Numbered from the stretch's first letter, positions 1 through 8,186 are shown. The stretch: 13,074 bases of DNA from Planctomycetaceae bacterium (GCA_003445035.1 DLVV01000033.1:1-13074), one strand, 5' to 3'. Made by a program: numbers and translations. Notes: generated by a model not told the origin, from the letters alone.

Positions 1-58
1 CGTTGATAGGCTGAATCGGTCTGGCTGTCGCCCTCCAGGTCGTTCGGAAGTCTCCATC

Positions 59-1750
59 GTGCCCCGTGTCATCGCCCGCCGTTTCTGCTGCCTGTCGATC
101 GCCGCGTTTTGTGCGCTCCTGGGTTCGCTGACGTGTGATGCGGCGGATGAACCGGAAAGAAAATGGGTGACCGCGCTTCGCGGGAAAGCGGAGAAGGGGG
201 ACGCCCGGGCACAGTTCACCCTGGGGCAAACCTACGCAATCGGGATCGGAATCCCGAAGAACGACACGGAAGCGGTCAAGTGGTACCGAAAGGCCGCCGA
301 CCAGGGTGTCTCGCAGGCGCAGTTCCAGCTCGGAGAGTCGTACCGCTTCGGTGATGGTGTACCAAAAGACGACGCCGAAGCGGTCAAGTGGTACCGGCAG
401 GCTGCCGACCAGGGACTGTCCAGCGGCCAGTTTCACCTTGCTGAGTCGTACCGTTTTGGCGAGGGGATCGAAAAAGACGAGCCGGAATCGGTCAAGTGGT
501 GTCGCAAAGCCGCGGAACAGGGCCATCCGGATGCCCAGATCAGTCTCGGAGGGTCGTACCACTTCGGCGAAGGTGTCGCCAAAAATGACGGGGAAGCGGT
601 CAAGTGGTACCGCAGAGCCGCGGAGCAGGGAGTTGTCCCGGCCCAGTTCAACCTGGCCGTCTCTTATGACAAGGGCGAGGGAGTCGTCAAAGACTTTCGG
701 CAAGCGGCCAGGTGGTATCGGAAAGCCGCCGACCGGGGCCACACGGATGCCCAGTACAACCTCGGGGGGGCCTATCACTTCGGTGCCGGGGTCACCAAGG
801 ACGATCGAGAAGCCGCCCGGTGGTACCGGAAGGCTGCCGAGCAGGGTCATGCGGATGCCCAGTACAATCTCGGGACGTCATATGGCCAGGGCCTGGGAGT
901 GGTCAAAGACAGCGTGACCGCCTTCGCGTGGTTGGATCTCGCTGCGAAACAAGGCAACGAGGGTGCGAGAAACAACAGGTTGGCTGTCCGGGAATCGATG
1001 ACCGCCGGTCAATTTGCCGAGGCGGTGCGGCTGAGTCGCAAGTTGATGGCACAGGTTGCCTTTCGGCAGCGTTCCGGATCGGCCCCGGCGGGTCGCCCCG
1101 GAAAAACGGTGGTGACAGGCACCGGGTTCTTTGTCACCGATGACGGTTACTTCGTGACCAATGCGCACCGTGTCGACGATCTCTCGCGTGTGCGAGTGTT
1201 GACCAGCGCGGGCATCCTGACGGCGTGGGTTGTCCACAGGGACACGGTCAACGACCTGGCGCTGATGAAGGTCACCGGCAGCTTCAAGTCGCTCCCGGTG
1301 ATTTCCAGCAGTCGTCTTCGCCAGGGCGGTAAGGTCTTCACCCTTGGCCATCCCAACCCCGACGCACAGGGCCTGGAGCCGATTCACACGTCCGGTGACA
1401 TCAGCCGGCTGGTGGGGGTTGGCGATGATCACCGGACACTCCAGATCAGTGCCGCGATTCAGCCGGGAAACTCGGGCGGACCACTCGTCAACGAACACGG
1501 CAACGTCGTGGGCGTGGTCGTGGCTCGAGTGGACGCGCTCAAGCTGCTGGCACCGAAAGCGACCCTGCCACAGAACGTCAACTACGCCATCAAGAGTACC
1601 CGCCTGCTGTTGCTGCTGGAGGAGCACATTCCCGGGGCCGGCGAAAAGCTCAGGGAGAGCTTCCCCAGGACGGCACGAGATCCTGCGTCGATTCGGGCTG
1701 AGGTCAGCCGGGCCACCGTGTTGATCCTGGTGGACCGTGGTCGACCCTGA
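59..1750 (+). CDS. Secreted Sel1-repeat protein with C-terminal trypsin-like (S1C/HtrA-type) serine protease domain
   Basis: Predicted exported serine endopeptidase of 563 residues. Residues 1-29 form a signal peptide: basic start, hydrophobic stretch, and a DAA cleavage site before DEPER. Seven 36-residue Sel1 repeats follow (about 48-299), then a trypsin-like domain (about 350-520). The catalytic triad is visible: His370 in TNAHRV, Asp399 in NDLALMKV and Ser472 in QPGNSGGPL. There is no PDZ domain; after the protease only a 40-residue tail remains. Sel1 repeats are alpha-solenoid protein-binding modules, so they may choose or hold the substrate (inference). The GTG at 59 is chosen because it puts the signal peptide at the N-terminus. 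The frame stays open to the left edge and no good ribosome binding site is visible, so a start further upstream cannot be fully excluded. The next gene follows 76 bases downstream on the same strand. The family call is firm; the substrate is unknown. Confidence 0.9.
   Translation: MPRVIARRFCCLSIAAFCALLGSLTCDAADEPERKWVTALRGKAEKGDARAQFTLGQTYAIGIGIPKNDTEAVKWYRKAADQGVSQAQFQLGESYRFGDGVPKDDAEAVKWYRQAADQGLSSGQFHLAESYRFGEGIEKDEPESVKWCRKAAEQGHPDAQISLGGSYHFGEGVAKNDGEAVKWYRRAAEQGVVPAQFNLAVSYDKGEGVVKDFRQAARWYRKAADRGHTDAQYNLGGAYHFGAGVTKDDREAARWYRKAAEQGHADAQYNLGTSYGQGLGVVKDSVTAFAWLDLAAKQGNEGARNNRLAVRESMTAGQFAEAVRLSRKLMAQVAFRQRSGSAPAGRPGKTVVTGTGFFVTDDGYFVTNAHRVDDLSRVRVLTSAGILTAWVVHRDTVNDLALMKVTGSFKSLPVISSSRLRQGGKVFTLGHPNPDAQGLEPIHTSGDISRLVGVGDDHRTLQISAAIQPGNSGGPLVNEHGNVVGVVVARVDALKLLAPKATLPQNVNYAIKSTRLLLLLEEHIPGAGEKLRESFPRTARDPASIRAEVSRATVLILVDRGRP
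200..955 (+). repeat. Seven tandem 108-base units encoding Sel1 repeats
   Basis: These are seven in-frame 108-base units, each encoding a 36-residue Sel1 repeat of the pattern A-Q-x-x-L-G-x-x-Y-x-x-G-x-G-V-x-K-D, then E-A-V-K-W-Y-R-K-A-A-x-Q-G. Several units are still very similar as DNA: the segment encoding EAVKWYR is the same or nearly the same near 270, 378 and 594, and a variant lies near 819. This points to expansion by unit duplication. The last unit (residues 264-299) is the most diverged, reading AFAWLDLAAKQGN. Confidence 0.9.
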
Positions 1751-1796
1751 GAGATTGTCGGGAAAAGTGCAGATGACCAGGTGTCGAGTCTTGGCT

Positions 1797-1814
1797 GAAC
1801 CGGTTGTCCGGTTC
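1797..1814 (+). repeat. Perfect 7-bp inverted repeat just before the first Asp-box gene
   Basis: GAACCGG and CCGGTTC are separated by the four-base loop TTGT. The structure ends 12 bases before the ATG at 1827, in the short gap between two same-strand genes. There is no T-run after it, so a classical intrinsic terminator is unlikely. It could affect read-through or ribosome access, or be chance in GC-rich DNA. Confidence 0.45.
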
Positions 1815-1826
1815 CTGGACCGGGCC

Positions 1827-3095
1827 ATGTGGAAGACGTTGTCGACGGTCGTCGTTTTTCTGGTGTTCCAGTGTGTTCTGTCGGCAGCGGAACGGCCCGG
1901 CGCGCCGACGGAGGCGAGGGAATCCAGGAACTCGTCGCTGACCGCGAAGGATGTCCGCGTCTGCGTCACCGGATTCGATCACAACCGGCCAGGACCGTTT
2001 GCCGGGATGGGCAAGTTCATTGGCTGGGCCGAGGGAATCCAGAGGCTGCCCAACGGCGACATCCTGTTGATCCACTCGGCCGGCTACGACCACGTGTCCT
2101 ACGCCTCGCCGCGCGACATCCGCGGCAAGACGGGCGGATTTGTCGCACCCACAGGCGGTCGCTCGATGGCCTGCCGGTCCAGCGACAACGGCAAGACGTG
2201 GTCAAAGCCGTTGACTGTCGTCGATCATCGACTGGACGATCGACCCGACGCCCTGTTCGTCTGTCGTGACGGCACCGTGCTGTGCTTCGTCAACGTGAAC
2301 GCCTCCTGGGCCGGGTACGCGAAGGCTCCCAGGCGGTTCGAGAACGACATCGGCGGACTCAATGACAAACAGATGGTGCTGAGGTCGGTGGACAATGGTG
2401 TGACGTGGTCGGATCCGATCTGGATTGACGGTCCTGGCACGTTTTACGAACGGGCACACGGCCGGCCGATCCAGTTGGCCGATGGGGGCATTCTCTGGGC
2501 GACCTACTGCGAGGATGTTGGCGGGGCCGAGTCGGGAGGCAAGAAACCTCTCTATGGCGTGATTCACCGCTCGGACGATTCGGGAAAAACCTGGAAGACC
2601 ATTTCGGTGGTGCGGCGTCGTGGCAAGAACATTGATGAGCCGGCGATTGCGCAACTCAAGGACGGCCGATTGATCATGGCGACCCGCCCCGACGGGGGTG
2701 TGCTGTATTCGAAGGACCGCGGCGTCACGTGGGTCGAGTCGGGACGCACCGTCAAGCGGCACGGCCCGACCTTCCGGGCCCCGCAGTTGCTGGTGCTGCG
2801 CGACGGGACCGTGGTGGCGGTGGCCACCTGGCATGTCCACAAGGTCGGCAAGGGTGTGCCTCACCTGTGTGCGTGGATCAGCCGTGACCACGGCGACACG
2901 TGGACCCGTCAGGGGATCGCCCTGGACATTTCGGCCTACGGGTACCCCGGCGCTTTCGTGATGAAGGACCAGTCGATCATGGTCTCGTACTGCGAATCGT
3001 CGAAGTCCCCCAACCGCGTCTACGTCATGCGGTTCAGGGTCAACAGGGCCCGCGACGGAATCAGGTTCCTGCCGCTGGCCACTGCCCCCCGATGA
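1827..3095 (+). CDS. Secreted five-Asp-box (BNR) sialidase-fold protein
   Basis: A 422-residue predicted exported six-bladed beta-propeller of the sialidase superfamily. The signal peptide is MWKTLSTVVVFLVFQCVLSA. Five canonical Asp-boxes (S-x-D-x-G-x-T-W) lie at residues 118-125, 187-194, 249-256, 295-302 and 352-359. Active-site-like positions are an RLP motif at Arg73, with Asp97 24 residues later, and Glu271 in DEPAIAQLKDG followed 16 residues later by Arg287. By eye, the place of the third sialidase arginine, eight residues before the last Asp-box, is Val344, so sialic acid as substrate is not supported. The ATG at 1827 is preferred because the signal peptide then starts the protein. The frame also extends upstream to a GTG at 1737, overlapping the protease gene, and has an ATG at 1773. 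The gene converges with the SnoaL-like gene at a 16-base gap. The family is clear; the reaction is not. Confidence 0.88.
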   Translation: MWKTLSTVVVFLVFQCVLSAAERPGAPTEARESRNSSLTAKDVRVCVTGFDHNRPGPFAGMGKFIGWAEGIQRLPNGDILLIHSAGYDHVSYASPRDIRGKTGGFVAPTGGRSMACRSSDNGKTWSKPLTVVDHRLDDRPDALFVCRDGTVLCFVNVNASWAGYAKAPRRFENDIGGLNDKQMVLRSVDNGVTWSDPIWIDGPGTFYERAHGRPIQLADGGILWATYCEDVGGAESGGKKPLYGVIHRSDDSGKTWKTISVVRRRGKNIDEPAIAQLKDGRLIMATRPDGGVLYSKDRGVTWVESGRTVKRHGPTFRAPQLLVLRDGTVVAVATWHVHKVGKGVPHLCAWISRDHGDTWTRQGIALDISAYGYPGAFVMKDQSIMVSYCESSKSPNRVYVMRFRVNRARDGIRFLPLATAPR

Positions 3096-3111
3096 GCCGT
3101 GGGTACCGGGA

Positions 3112-3588
3112 TCACTTGGCCGGTTTCGGTTTCTTCAACGGCACGATACCCCGGTCGCAGACGACCCGCCACGTGCCACCCTTCTTGACGATCACGGCCG
3201 AATAGAGTCCCGAGGTGGGCAAGGTCTTGTCGGTGTGACCGGTGTCGTTCCACCGGCCGTTTTCGACGACGATCTTCCGAGTGAGGAATCGTCGAGACAC
3301 CAGTGTCTGTCGGGTCTTGATGTTCTTGTTCTTGGCGAACATCTCGGCAAAGCCCTTCTCGATCGCCTTCCGTCCCTTGTGGGTTTCGCCATAGAAATCG
3401 ATGAGGTCCGCGTCCTTGTCGTACAGTTTCCCCAGGGCTTTGGCGTCATGCTTGTTGAATGCGGTTTCCCAGGACTTGAGCGCCGCATTGAGGGCCTCTG
3501 TTTCGTCGGACTTGTCGGGAAATGCCCCGGTGACGCCGGCGGCCGAGACCAGGACCACACCAGCCAGAATCCATGCATGTCGTTTCAT
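3112..3588 (-). CDS. Secreted SnoaL/NTF2-like (DUF4440-type) protein
   Basis: A 158-residue protein with a signal peptide (MKRHAWILAGVVLVSAAGVTGA) and one NTF2-like alpha+beta cone fold. Recognisable stretches are the N-terminal helix ALNAALKSWETAFNKHDAKA, then LGKLYDKDADLIDFYGETHKG, GRKAIEKGFAEMF, and the late strands YSAVIVKKGGTWRVVCDRG. This matches the SnoaL-like/DUF4440 group (SgcJ/EcaC-type), whose members range from small-molecule enzymes to binding proteins, so no reaction can be assigned. Export is unusual for enzymes of the fold but common in planctomycete annotations. The gene stands alone, convergent with the Asp-box gene to its left and divergent from the one to its right. No convincing ribosome binding site precedes the ATG at 3588. 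Confidence 0.82.
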   Translation of the reverse strand: MKRHAWILAGVVLVSAAGVTGAFPDKSDETEALNAALKSWETAFNKHDAKALGKLYDKDADLIDFYGETHKGRKAIEKGFAEMFAKNKNIKTRQTLVSRRFLTRKIVVENGRWNDTGHTDKTLPTSGLYSAVIVKKGGTWRVVCDRGIVPLKKPKPAK

Positions 3589-3773
3589 TGTTCTGCTGTC
3601 TCATCAGGGGGAGTGTTGAAAGCGACTGGAGTCTAATAACCCGGATAGGGTGGCTTCTACCGATGCGTGGAAGAATGTGACCGTTACACTGTGCCGATGG
3701 TGACTGCCGGTTTCCGTCGTGCTCGGGACATTACCGAGAAACGTTGGATCGCGGTTTTCGAGCACTCTCGATG

Positions 3774-3779
3774 AAGGGA
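3774..3779 (+). promoter_or_regulatory. Ribosome binding site (AAGGGA) for the second Asp-box gene
   Basis: AAGGGA lies six bases before the ATG at 3786. It favours that start over the in-frame ATG at 3771 and the TTG at 3744, and it puts the signal peptide directly at the N-terminus. Confidence 0.55.
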
Positions 3780-3785
3780 CCCGTT

Positions 3786-5066
3786 ATGAAACCCCTGGCT
3801 TGGCTGTTGTCGGTGATCGTGCTGGCTGCCGTTTCTGCTCCCTCGACCGGCTTGGCCGAGTGGCAGCCGCATGTCGTGCGACAACTCAACGGGAAGGCTG
3901 GGCCGTTCCGGCTGCCGGCACGGTTTCAGATCGTCACCGAGAGTTGGAACCGGGTGGTCGCGGTTCCCTACATCGTCAACATGCCCGAGAAGGACCGGGT
4001 GTTGATGCTGGTCGGGTGTGACTATCCCCACCGAGCGTTCGTACTGACCAGTGACGATCACGGCGCGACCTGGACGGATCCCCGTCCGGCCCGTGTCGGA
4101 AAAGACGGCAAGCCATCGATTGGGATGGGCACGGCGCTGGCGTATCTCGGTAAGGGAAAGTTGATGTTCTACGAGAGCGGTGGCTTGGCAGTCGGGCCAC
4201 CCTCGCGTTGGTTCAGTTCCGACTACGGAAAGACCTGGGGAAACCCGGTGCCCATCGCGGTTTCGTCGGACAAGATGGCCTGGCACATCTGGGATCCGCC
4301 GCTCGTTGAGCGTCATCCCAAAACCGGGAAGGTCACCCGGCTGGCCGAAACCGGTTACCGGCAATCCGGAACGAGTTCCAGTGCCTCTGTTCGATTCAGC
4401 GGTGACCAGGGACGGACCTGGAAAAAGTCCATCCAGGTTCCGCAGTGGCGAGCCGCCAACGAGGTGTACCTGTTTCGCGCCGGCAACGGTCATTTGCTGG
4501 CAGCCTGTCGCACCGATGTGCCACGGCGTCTGAAGGGCAAGACACTGGATCACTACGAGGGACTCGGGGTCTCGATCTCCCGGGACGACGGTCTCACGTG
4601 GTCGCCGGTCAAGAAGATCTACGACTACGGCCGCCATCACCAGTCGCTGGTGCTGATGCCCAACAAGGACATCGTGATGACCTACGTGGTGAGACTGGGC
4701 TACGTCGACGACAAGGACGGGTTTCCGCAATTCGGGATCGAAGCGGTGGTCAGCCACGATCACGGGGTGAACTGGGACCTCGATCACCGTTACCTGTTGC
4801 ACGTCTGGTCGGGCAAGCGCAAAGGGGAGACCTACTGGTGGCCCAGCAGCCAGTCCACGTCATCAACGCTGCTGCCCGACGGGTCGATTCTCACGGCGTT
4901 CGGGACCGGATACCGCATCCGGGCCGGCAAGGACAGTCCTCAGGCTCCCCGAGACGTCGGGCTGGTCAAGTGGCGTCTGAACACCAGGCCGGTCAATGCT
5001 GACAGGAGTGTCCGGGACGCTTCATTCGATTCGGATCGACGCAACGTGTTCGATCCGAAGTCCTAG
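3786..5066 (+). CDS. Secreted sialidase-fold protein with five Asp-boxes
   Basis: A 426-residue predicted exported beta-propeller of the sialidase superfamily. The signal peptide is MKPLAWLLSVIVLAAVSAPS, probably cleaved near GLA/EW. Asp-boxes are at 89-96 (SDDHGATW), 144-151 (SSDYGKTW), 205-212 (SGDQGRTW), 265-272 (SRDDGLTW) and a weaker 323-330 (SHDHGVNW). An FRLP motif at 41-44 resembles the sialidase FRIP motif. Glu226 in ANEVYLF is followed 16 residues later by Arg242, matching the spacing of the active-site Glu and second Arg in bacterial sialidases such as the Micromonospora enzyme. The protein shares little outside these motifs with the other two Asp-box proteins here, so this is not a recent duplication. 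It stands alone, 89 bases before the hydrolase gene on the same strand. It may be a glycan-active hydrolase or a binding protein; sialidase activity itself is not shown. Confidence 0.87.
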   Translation: MKPLAWLLSVIVLAAVSAPSTGLAEWQPHVVRQLNGKAGPFRLPARFQIVTESWNRVVAVPYIVNMPEKDRVLMLVGCDYPHRAFVLTSDDHGATWTDPRPARVGKDGKPSIGMGTALAYLGKGKLMFYESGGLAVGPPSRWFSSDYGKTWGNPVPIAVSSDKMAWHIWDPPLVERHPKTGKVTRLAETGYRQSGTSSSASVRFSGDQGRTWKKSIQVPQWRAANEVYLFRAGNGHLLAACRTDVPRRLKGKTLDHYEGLGVSISRDDGLTWSPVKKIYDYGRHHQSLVLMPNKDIVMTYVVRLGYVDDKDGFPQFGIEAVVSHDHGVNWDLDHRYLLHVWSGKRKGETYWWPSSQSTSSTLLPDGSILTAFGTGYRIRAGKDSPQAPRDVGLVKWRLNTRPVNADRSVRDASFDSDRRNVFDPKS

Positions 5067-5155
5067 GGTGTGATTGTGGTCACCGTCACTTCTTCTCGAC
5101 TAATCTATGGTCTGAGTTCGAAGATGTCAGTCGCCAGAGAATTGGGAACATTGTC

Positions 5156-7042
5156 ATGATTGCTTGCAGGAACCTGGCTCACGTCGTTTGCACCATCGTG
5201 ATGGTGCTGCTGCTTCCGGCCGCCGCTGCCGCCCAGGGCCTGGAACACGTGAAGGCGAACTACACGAAGTACGAGTACCGCATCCCGATGCGCGACGGCA
5301 AGCGGCTGTTCACTTCGGTCTACGTGCCCAAGGACGACTCGCAGACCTACCCCATTTTGCTGAAACGAACTCCCTATAGCGCCCGGCCCTATGGGGCCGA
5401 CCAGTACCCCGAGAACCTCGGACCGTCTCCGCTGTTTGCCAAGGATGGGTACATCTTCGTCTACCAGGACGTGCGGGGTCGCTGGATGTCGGAAGGGAAA
5501 TTCGTCCACATGCGGCCCCACCTGGCGAAGAAGACGAAGAAGACCCAGATCGACGAGAGCACCGACACCTGGGACACGGTCGAGTGGCTGATCAAGCGCG
5601 TCCGTGGTCACAACGGCCGCGTGGGCATCGCGGGCATCTCGTACCCGGGGTTCTACACGGCCGCCGGGATCATCGACTCGCATCCGGCCATCAAGGCCGC
5701 TTCGCCCCAGGCACCGGTCAACGACTGGTTCATCGGGGACGACTGGCACCACAACGGGGCCTTCTTCCTGGCGCACATGTTCAACTGGATGTCCCGCAAC
5801 GGTCGCAAGCGTCCCGCGCCGACGAAGAAATTTCCGCGGGCGACGTTCGACTACGGAACCCCGGACGGCTACGAGTTCTATCGTCGCATCAAGACGCTCT
5901 CGGAGATCGACAAGAAGTATCTCAAGGGGGATGTGCCGTTTTGGCTCGAGACTGTCCGTCACGGGACCTACGACGAGTTCTGGAAGTCGCGCAACATCCG
6001 TCCTCATCTCAACAACGTCAATGCCGCGGTGATGACCGTGGGCGGGTGGTTCGACGCGGAGAACCTGTTCGGGGCGCTCGAGACGTACAAGTCCATCGAG
6101 GCCCGGAATTCCAAGACCGTCAACACGCTGGTGATGGGGCCGTGGCGACACGGTGGATGGGCCCGGGGCGACGGGTCGTTCTTTGGCGACATCCCGTTCA
6201 ACGCGAAGACCTCGGTGTTCTACCGCGAGAAGATCGAGTTCCCGTTCTTCCAGAGGCACCTCAAGGGCAAGGGCGACACCGAGCATCCCGAGGCCTGGGT
6301 GTTCGAGATGGGCACCAACCAGTGGCGGAAGTACGACAAGTGGCCACCCGCCCGCGCCCGCTCGAAGTCGCTCTACTTTCACCCCGGCGAACAACTGGCA
6401 TTTGAACCTCCCGGGGGAAAGGCCGACCGGCCGGGCTATGACGAGTACCTCAGCAATCCGGACAAGCCCGTTCCGTACATGAACGGCATTCTCGCCGGCA
6501 TGAAGGCCGAGTACATGATTGCCGACCAGCGATTCGCCTCGCGGCGACCCGACGTGCTGGTCTACCAGACCGGCGAACTGGAAGAGGATGTGACGCTGGT
6601 CGGACCGATCGAGGTTGACCTGTTGGTTTCGACCTCCGGGACCGACAGCGACTGGGTCGTCAAGCTGATCGACGTCTACCCCGACGACTACCCCGACGCC
6701 GCCAAGAATCCCCGGGAAGTCCGCATGGGTGGTTACCAGCAACTGGTCCGCGGCGACGTGATCCGGGGCAAGTTCCGCAACAGCTTCGAAAAACCAGAGC
6801 CCTTCGAACCGAACAAGCCGTCGCGGGTCCGGTTCACGATGCCCGACACCTACCACTGTTTCCGCTCGGGTCACCGGATCATGGTCCAGGTGCAGAGCTC
6901 GTGGTTCCCGCTGGTGGATCGGAATCCCCAGAAGTTCTGTGACATCTTCCGGGCCGATGAGGACGATTACCGGTCAGCGACTCAACGGGTCTTTCGTTCT
7001 CCGAAAGCGGTGTCCCGCCTGAACGTGATGGTGTTGCCGTAA
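5156..7042 (+). CDS. Secreted CocE/NonD-family alpha/beta hydrolase, resembling alpha-amino acid ester hydrolases
   Basis: A 628-residue exported hydrolase expected to cleave esters or amides of acyl compounds. The signal peptide covers residues 1-26, with cleavage near AAAAAQ. An X-Pro dipeptidyl-peptidase-like alpha/beta hydrolase domain (about 35-350) is followed by a C-terminal jelly-roll domain (about 370-625). The triad is Ser162 in GISYPG, Asp300 in GGWFDAEN and His332 in GPWRHGG; Tyr74 in RTPYSA is the likely oxyanion tyrosine. Length, export and the segment FIGDDWHHNGAF recall alpha-amino acid ester hydrolases and glutaryl acylases. Their acidic cluster for the substrate amino group is partly kept: Asp196 lies 34 residues after the serine and Glu302 two after the catalytic Asp, but the next position is Asn303 instead of Asp. 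A GGGA eight bases before the ATG at 5156 is a plausible ribosome binding site. It converges with the BKACE gene. The family is firm; the substrate is open. Confidence 0.9.
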   Translation: MIACRNLAHVVCTIVMVLLLPAAAAAQGLEHVKANYTKYEYRIPMRDGKRLFTSVYVPKDDSQTYPILLKRTPYSARPYGADQYPENLGPSPLFAKDGYIFVYQDVRGRWMSEGKFVHMRPHLAKKTKKTQIDESTDTWDTVEWLIKRVRGHNGRVGIAGISYPGFYTAAGIIDSHPAIKAASPQAPVNDWFIGDDWHHNGAFFLAHMFNWMSRNGRKRPAPTKKFPRATFDYGTPDGYEFYRRIKTLSEIDKKYLKGDVPFWLETVRHGTYDEFWKSRNIRPHLNNVNAAVMTVGGWFDAENLFGALETYKSIEARNSKTVNTLVMGPWRHGGWARGDGSFFGDIPFNAKTSVFYREKIEFPFFQRHLKGKGDTEHPEAWVFEMGTNQWRKYDKWPPARARSKSLYFHPGEQLAFEPPGGKADRPGYDEYLSNPDKPVPYMNGILAGMKAEYMIADQRFASRRPDVLVYQTGELEEDVTLVGPIEVDLLVSTSGTDSDWVVKLIDVYPDDYPDAAKNPREVRMGGYQQLVRGDVIRGKFRNSFEKPEPFEPNKPSRVRFTMPDTYHCFRSGHRIMVQVQSSWFPLVDRNPQKFCDIFRADEDDYRSATQRVFRSPKAVSRLNVMVLP

Positions 7043-7253
7043 GCGAGGCGAACTCGAACGACCGGGACGAGCGAGCGGCGGCTGCGAACCACTCACGTTC
7101 CGCGTGACCAGGCACGGATCCGGGAGCCGATCGAAAGGGCCGGTGCCGGAGACACCGTGCTGGTCGTCATCGCTGCGTCGTCGATGAATTGCGGCAGCGT
7201 GAACGACCGAATTGACCGTGGGACCGTTCCGGCGGAAATCGGGGAGGCAAGGC

Positions 7254-8186
7254 TCAGAACTGGACCTGGTCCGGTCCTTTCAGTGCGAGCATGTCTCGTG
7301 TTTCGGTTGGCGTGGCGATTTCCAGCGACAGTTCTTCCAGGATGTTGCGGATCTTGGTGACCTGCGCGGCGTTGTTTTCGGCCAGAACTCCGCGGGAGAG
7401 ATAGAGGTTGTCTTCCAGTCCGACGCGGACATTGCCGCCCCGGATGGCACCGGTGGTCACGAAATTCGTCTGGTGCCGACCTGCCGCGAGAATCGACCAG
7501 TGGTAATCGGAACCGAAGAGCTTATCGGCGATACGACGCATGTGGTCCAGGTTGTCGAGATCCGTGCCGATGCCGCCAAGAACTCCGAAGATCGTCTGCA
7601 CGAAAAATGGGGGTTCGGCCAGGCCGCGATCGACGACGTGTGCCAGGTTGTAGAGGTGCCCGACGTCGTAGCACTCGTACTCGAAACGGGTGCCGCACCC
7701 CTTGCCGAGGCGTTCCAGGATCGCCTCGATGTCGCTGAACGTGTTGCGGAAGATGCCCCCACGGGTGGCCTCCAGGTAGTCCGGTTCCCAATCGTGCTTC
7801 CATTCCGGGAATCGGTCGAGAGCCGGGAACAGGCCGAAGTTCATCGACCCCATGTTCAGGGAACTCATTTCCGGTTGCAGCGACAGCGGTCCCTCCAGAC
7901 GCTCGTCGATCGTCATGTTGTGTCCGCCGCCGGTTGTCACGTTGATGACCGCGTCGGTCTCGGCCTTGATCGTTGGCAGAAACTGGCGAAACACGTCTGG
8001 ATCGGGCGTGGGCCGACCGTCGTCGGGGTCGCGAGCGTGCAGGTGGAGAATGCTGGCACCCGCATTGGCAGCGTCCACAGCGTTTTCCGCAATCTCCTCG
8101 GGTGTCACCGGCAGGTGCGGTGACATGCTGGGAGTGTGGATCGAACCGGTAACGGCACAGGTGATGATGACCTTGCGTGAACCCAT
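7254..8186 (-). CDS. Beta-keto acid cleavage enzyme (BKACE, 3-keto-5-aminohexanoate cleavage family)
   Basis: A 310-residue cytoplasmic zinc enzyme. Known members condense a beta-keto acid with acetyl-CoA to give acetoacetate and a new acyl-CoA. The N-terminal strand VIITCAVTGSIHTP is typical of the family. The zinc ligands should be His48 and His50 in HLHARDPDDGRP and Glu258 in RVGLEDN, by analogy with His46, His48 and Glu230 of the characterised Kce. Other conserved pieces are TTGGGHNMTIDERL and PEMSSLNMGSMNFG. The ATG at 8186 is chosen because an AGGA lies eight bases upstream and the family N-terminus then begins at MGSRKVIITC; the frame could extend to 8249 with a sequence unlike the family. 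No lysine-fermentation, carnitine or CoA-transferase genes are nearby, so the physiological beta-keto acid cannot be named. The only same-strand neighbour is the small membrane protein upstream. Confidence 0.92.
   Translation of the reverse strand: MGSRKVIITCAVTGSIHTPSMSPHLPVTPEEIAENAVDAANAGASILHLHARDPDDGRPTPDPDVFRQFLPTIKAETDAVINVTTGGGHNMTIDERLEGPLSLQPEMSSLNMGSMNFGLFPALDRFPEWKHDWEPDYLEATRGGIFRNTFSDIEAILERLGKGCGTRFEYECYDVGHLYNLAHVVDRGLAEPPFFVQTIFGVLGGIGTDLDNLDHMRRIADKLFGSDYHWSILAAGRHQTNFVTTGAIRGGNVRVGLEDNLYLSRGVLAENNAAQVTKIRNILEELSLEIATPTETRDMLALKGPDQVQF

Noticed and set aside
200..955. Tandem 108-base repeats as a possible CRISPR or satellite array
   Set aside because: The units are contiguous, in frame, imperfect and encode Sel1 repeats; there are no unique spacers.
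1737..1826. GTG start at 1737 giving overlap of the protease and first Asp-box genes
   Set aside because: It would add 30 residues before an otherwise perfect signal peptide beginning at the ATG at 1827. Translational coupling by overlap is therefore less likely.
878..1969. 363-residue minus-strand open frame
   Set aside because: It is antisense to the protease domain and the start of the next gene; no motif is recognisable.
3589..3785. Sigma-70-like promoter for the divergent SnoaL-like and Asp-box genes
   Set aside because: Only partial -10-like matches (for example TACACT) without a -35 partner at proper spacing; not enough to call a promoter.
3684..4802. 372-residue minus-strand open frame
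   Set aside because: It is the antisense shadow of the second Asp-box gene. No domain is visible and it crosses that gene's signal peptide and Asp-box regions.
5105..6874. 589-residue minus-strand open frame
   Set aside because: It is entirely antisense to the CocE/NonD hydrolase, whose triad and signal peptide are clear. The antisense product is low-complexity, rich in Val, Arg, Gly and His, as expected from the mirror of a GC-rich gene.
7043..7253. Possible terminator between the convergent hydrolase and BKACE genes
   Set aside because: Only a weak 5-bp pairing (CGGTG with CACCG near 7140-7160) and no T-run were seen. I found no gene or strong structure in these 211 bases.
7212..8123. 303-residue plus-strand open frame
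   Set aside because: It is antisense to the BKACE gene, which carries all family motifs on the minus strand.
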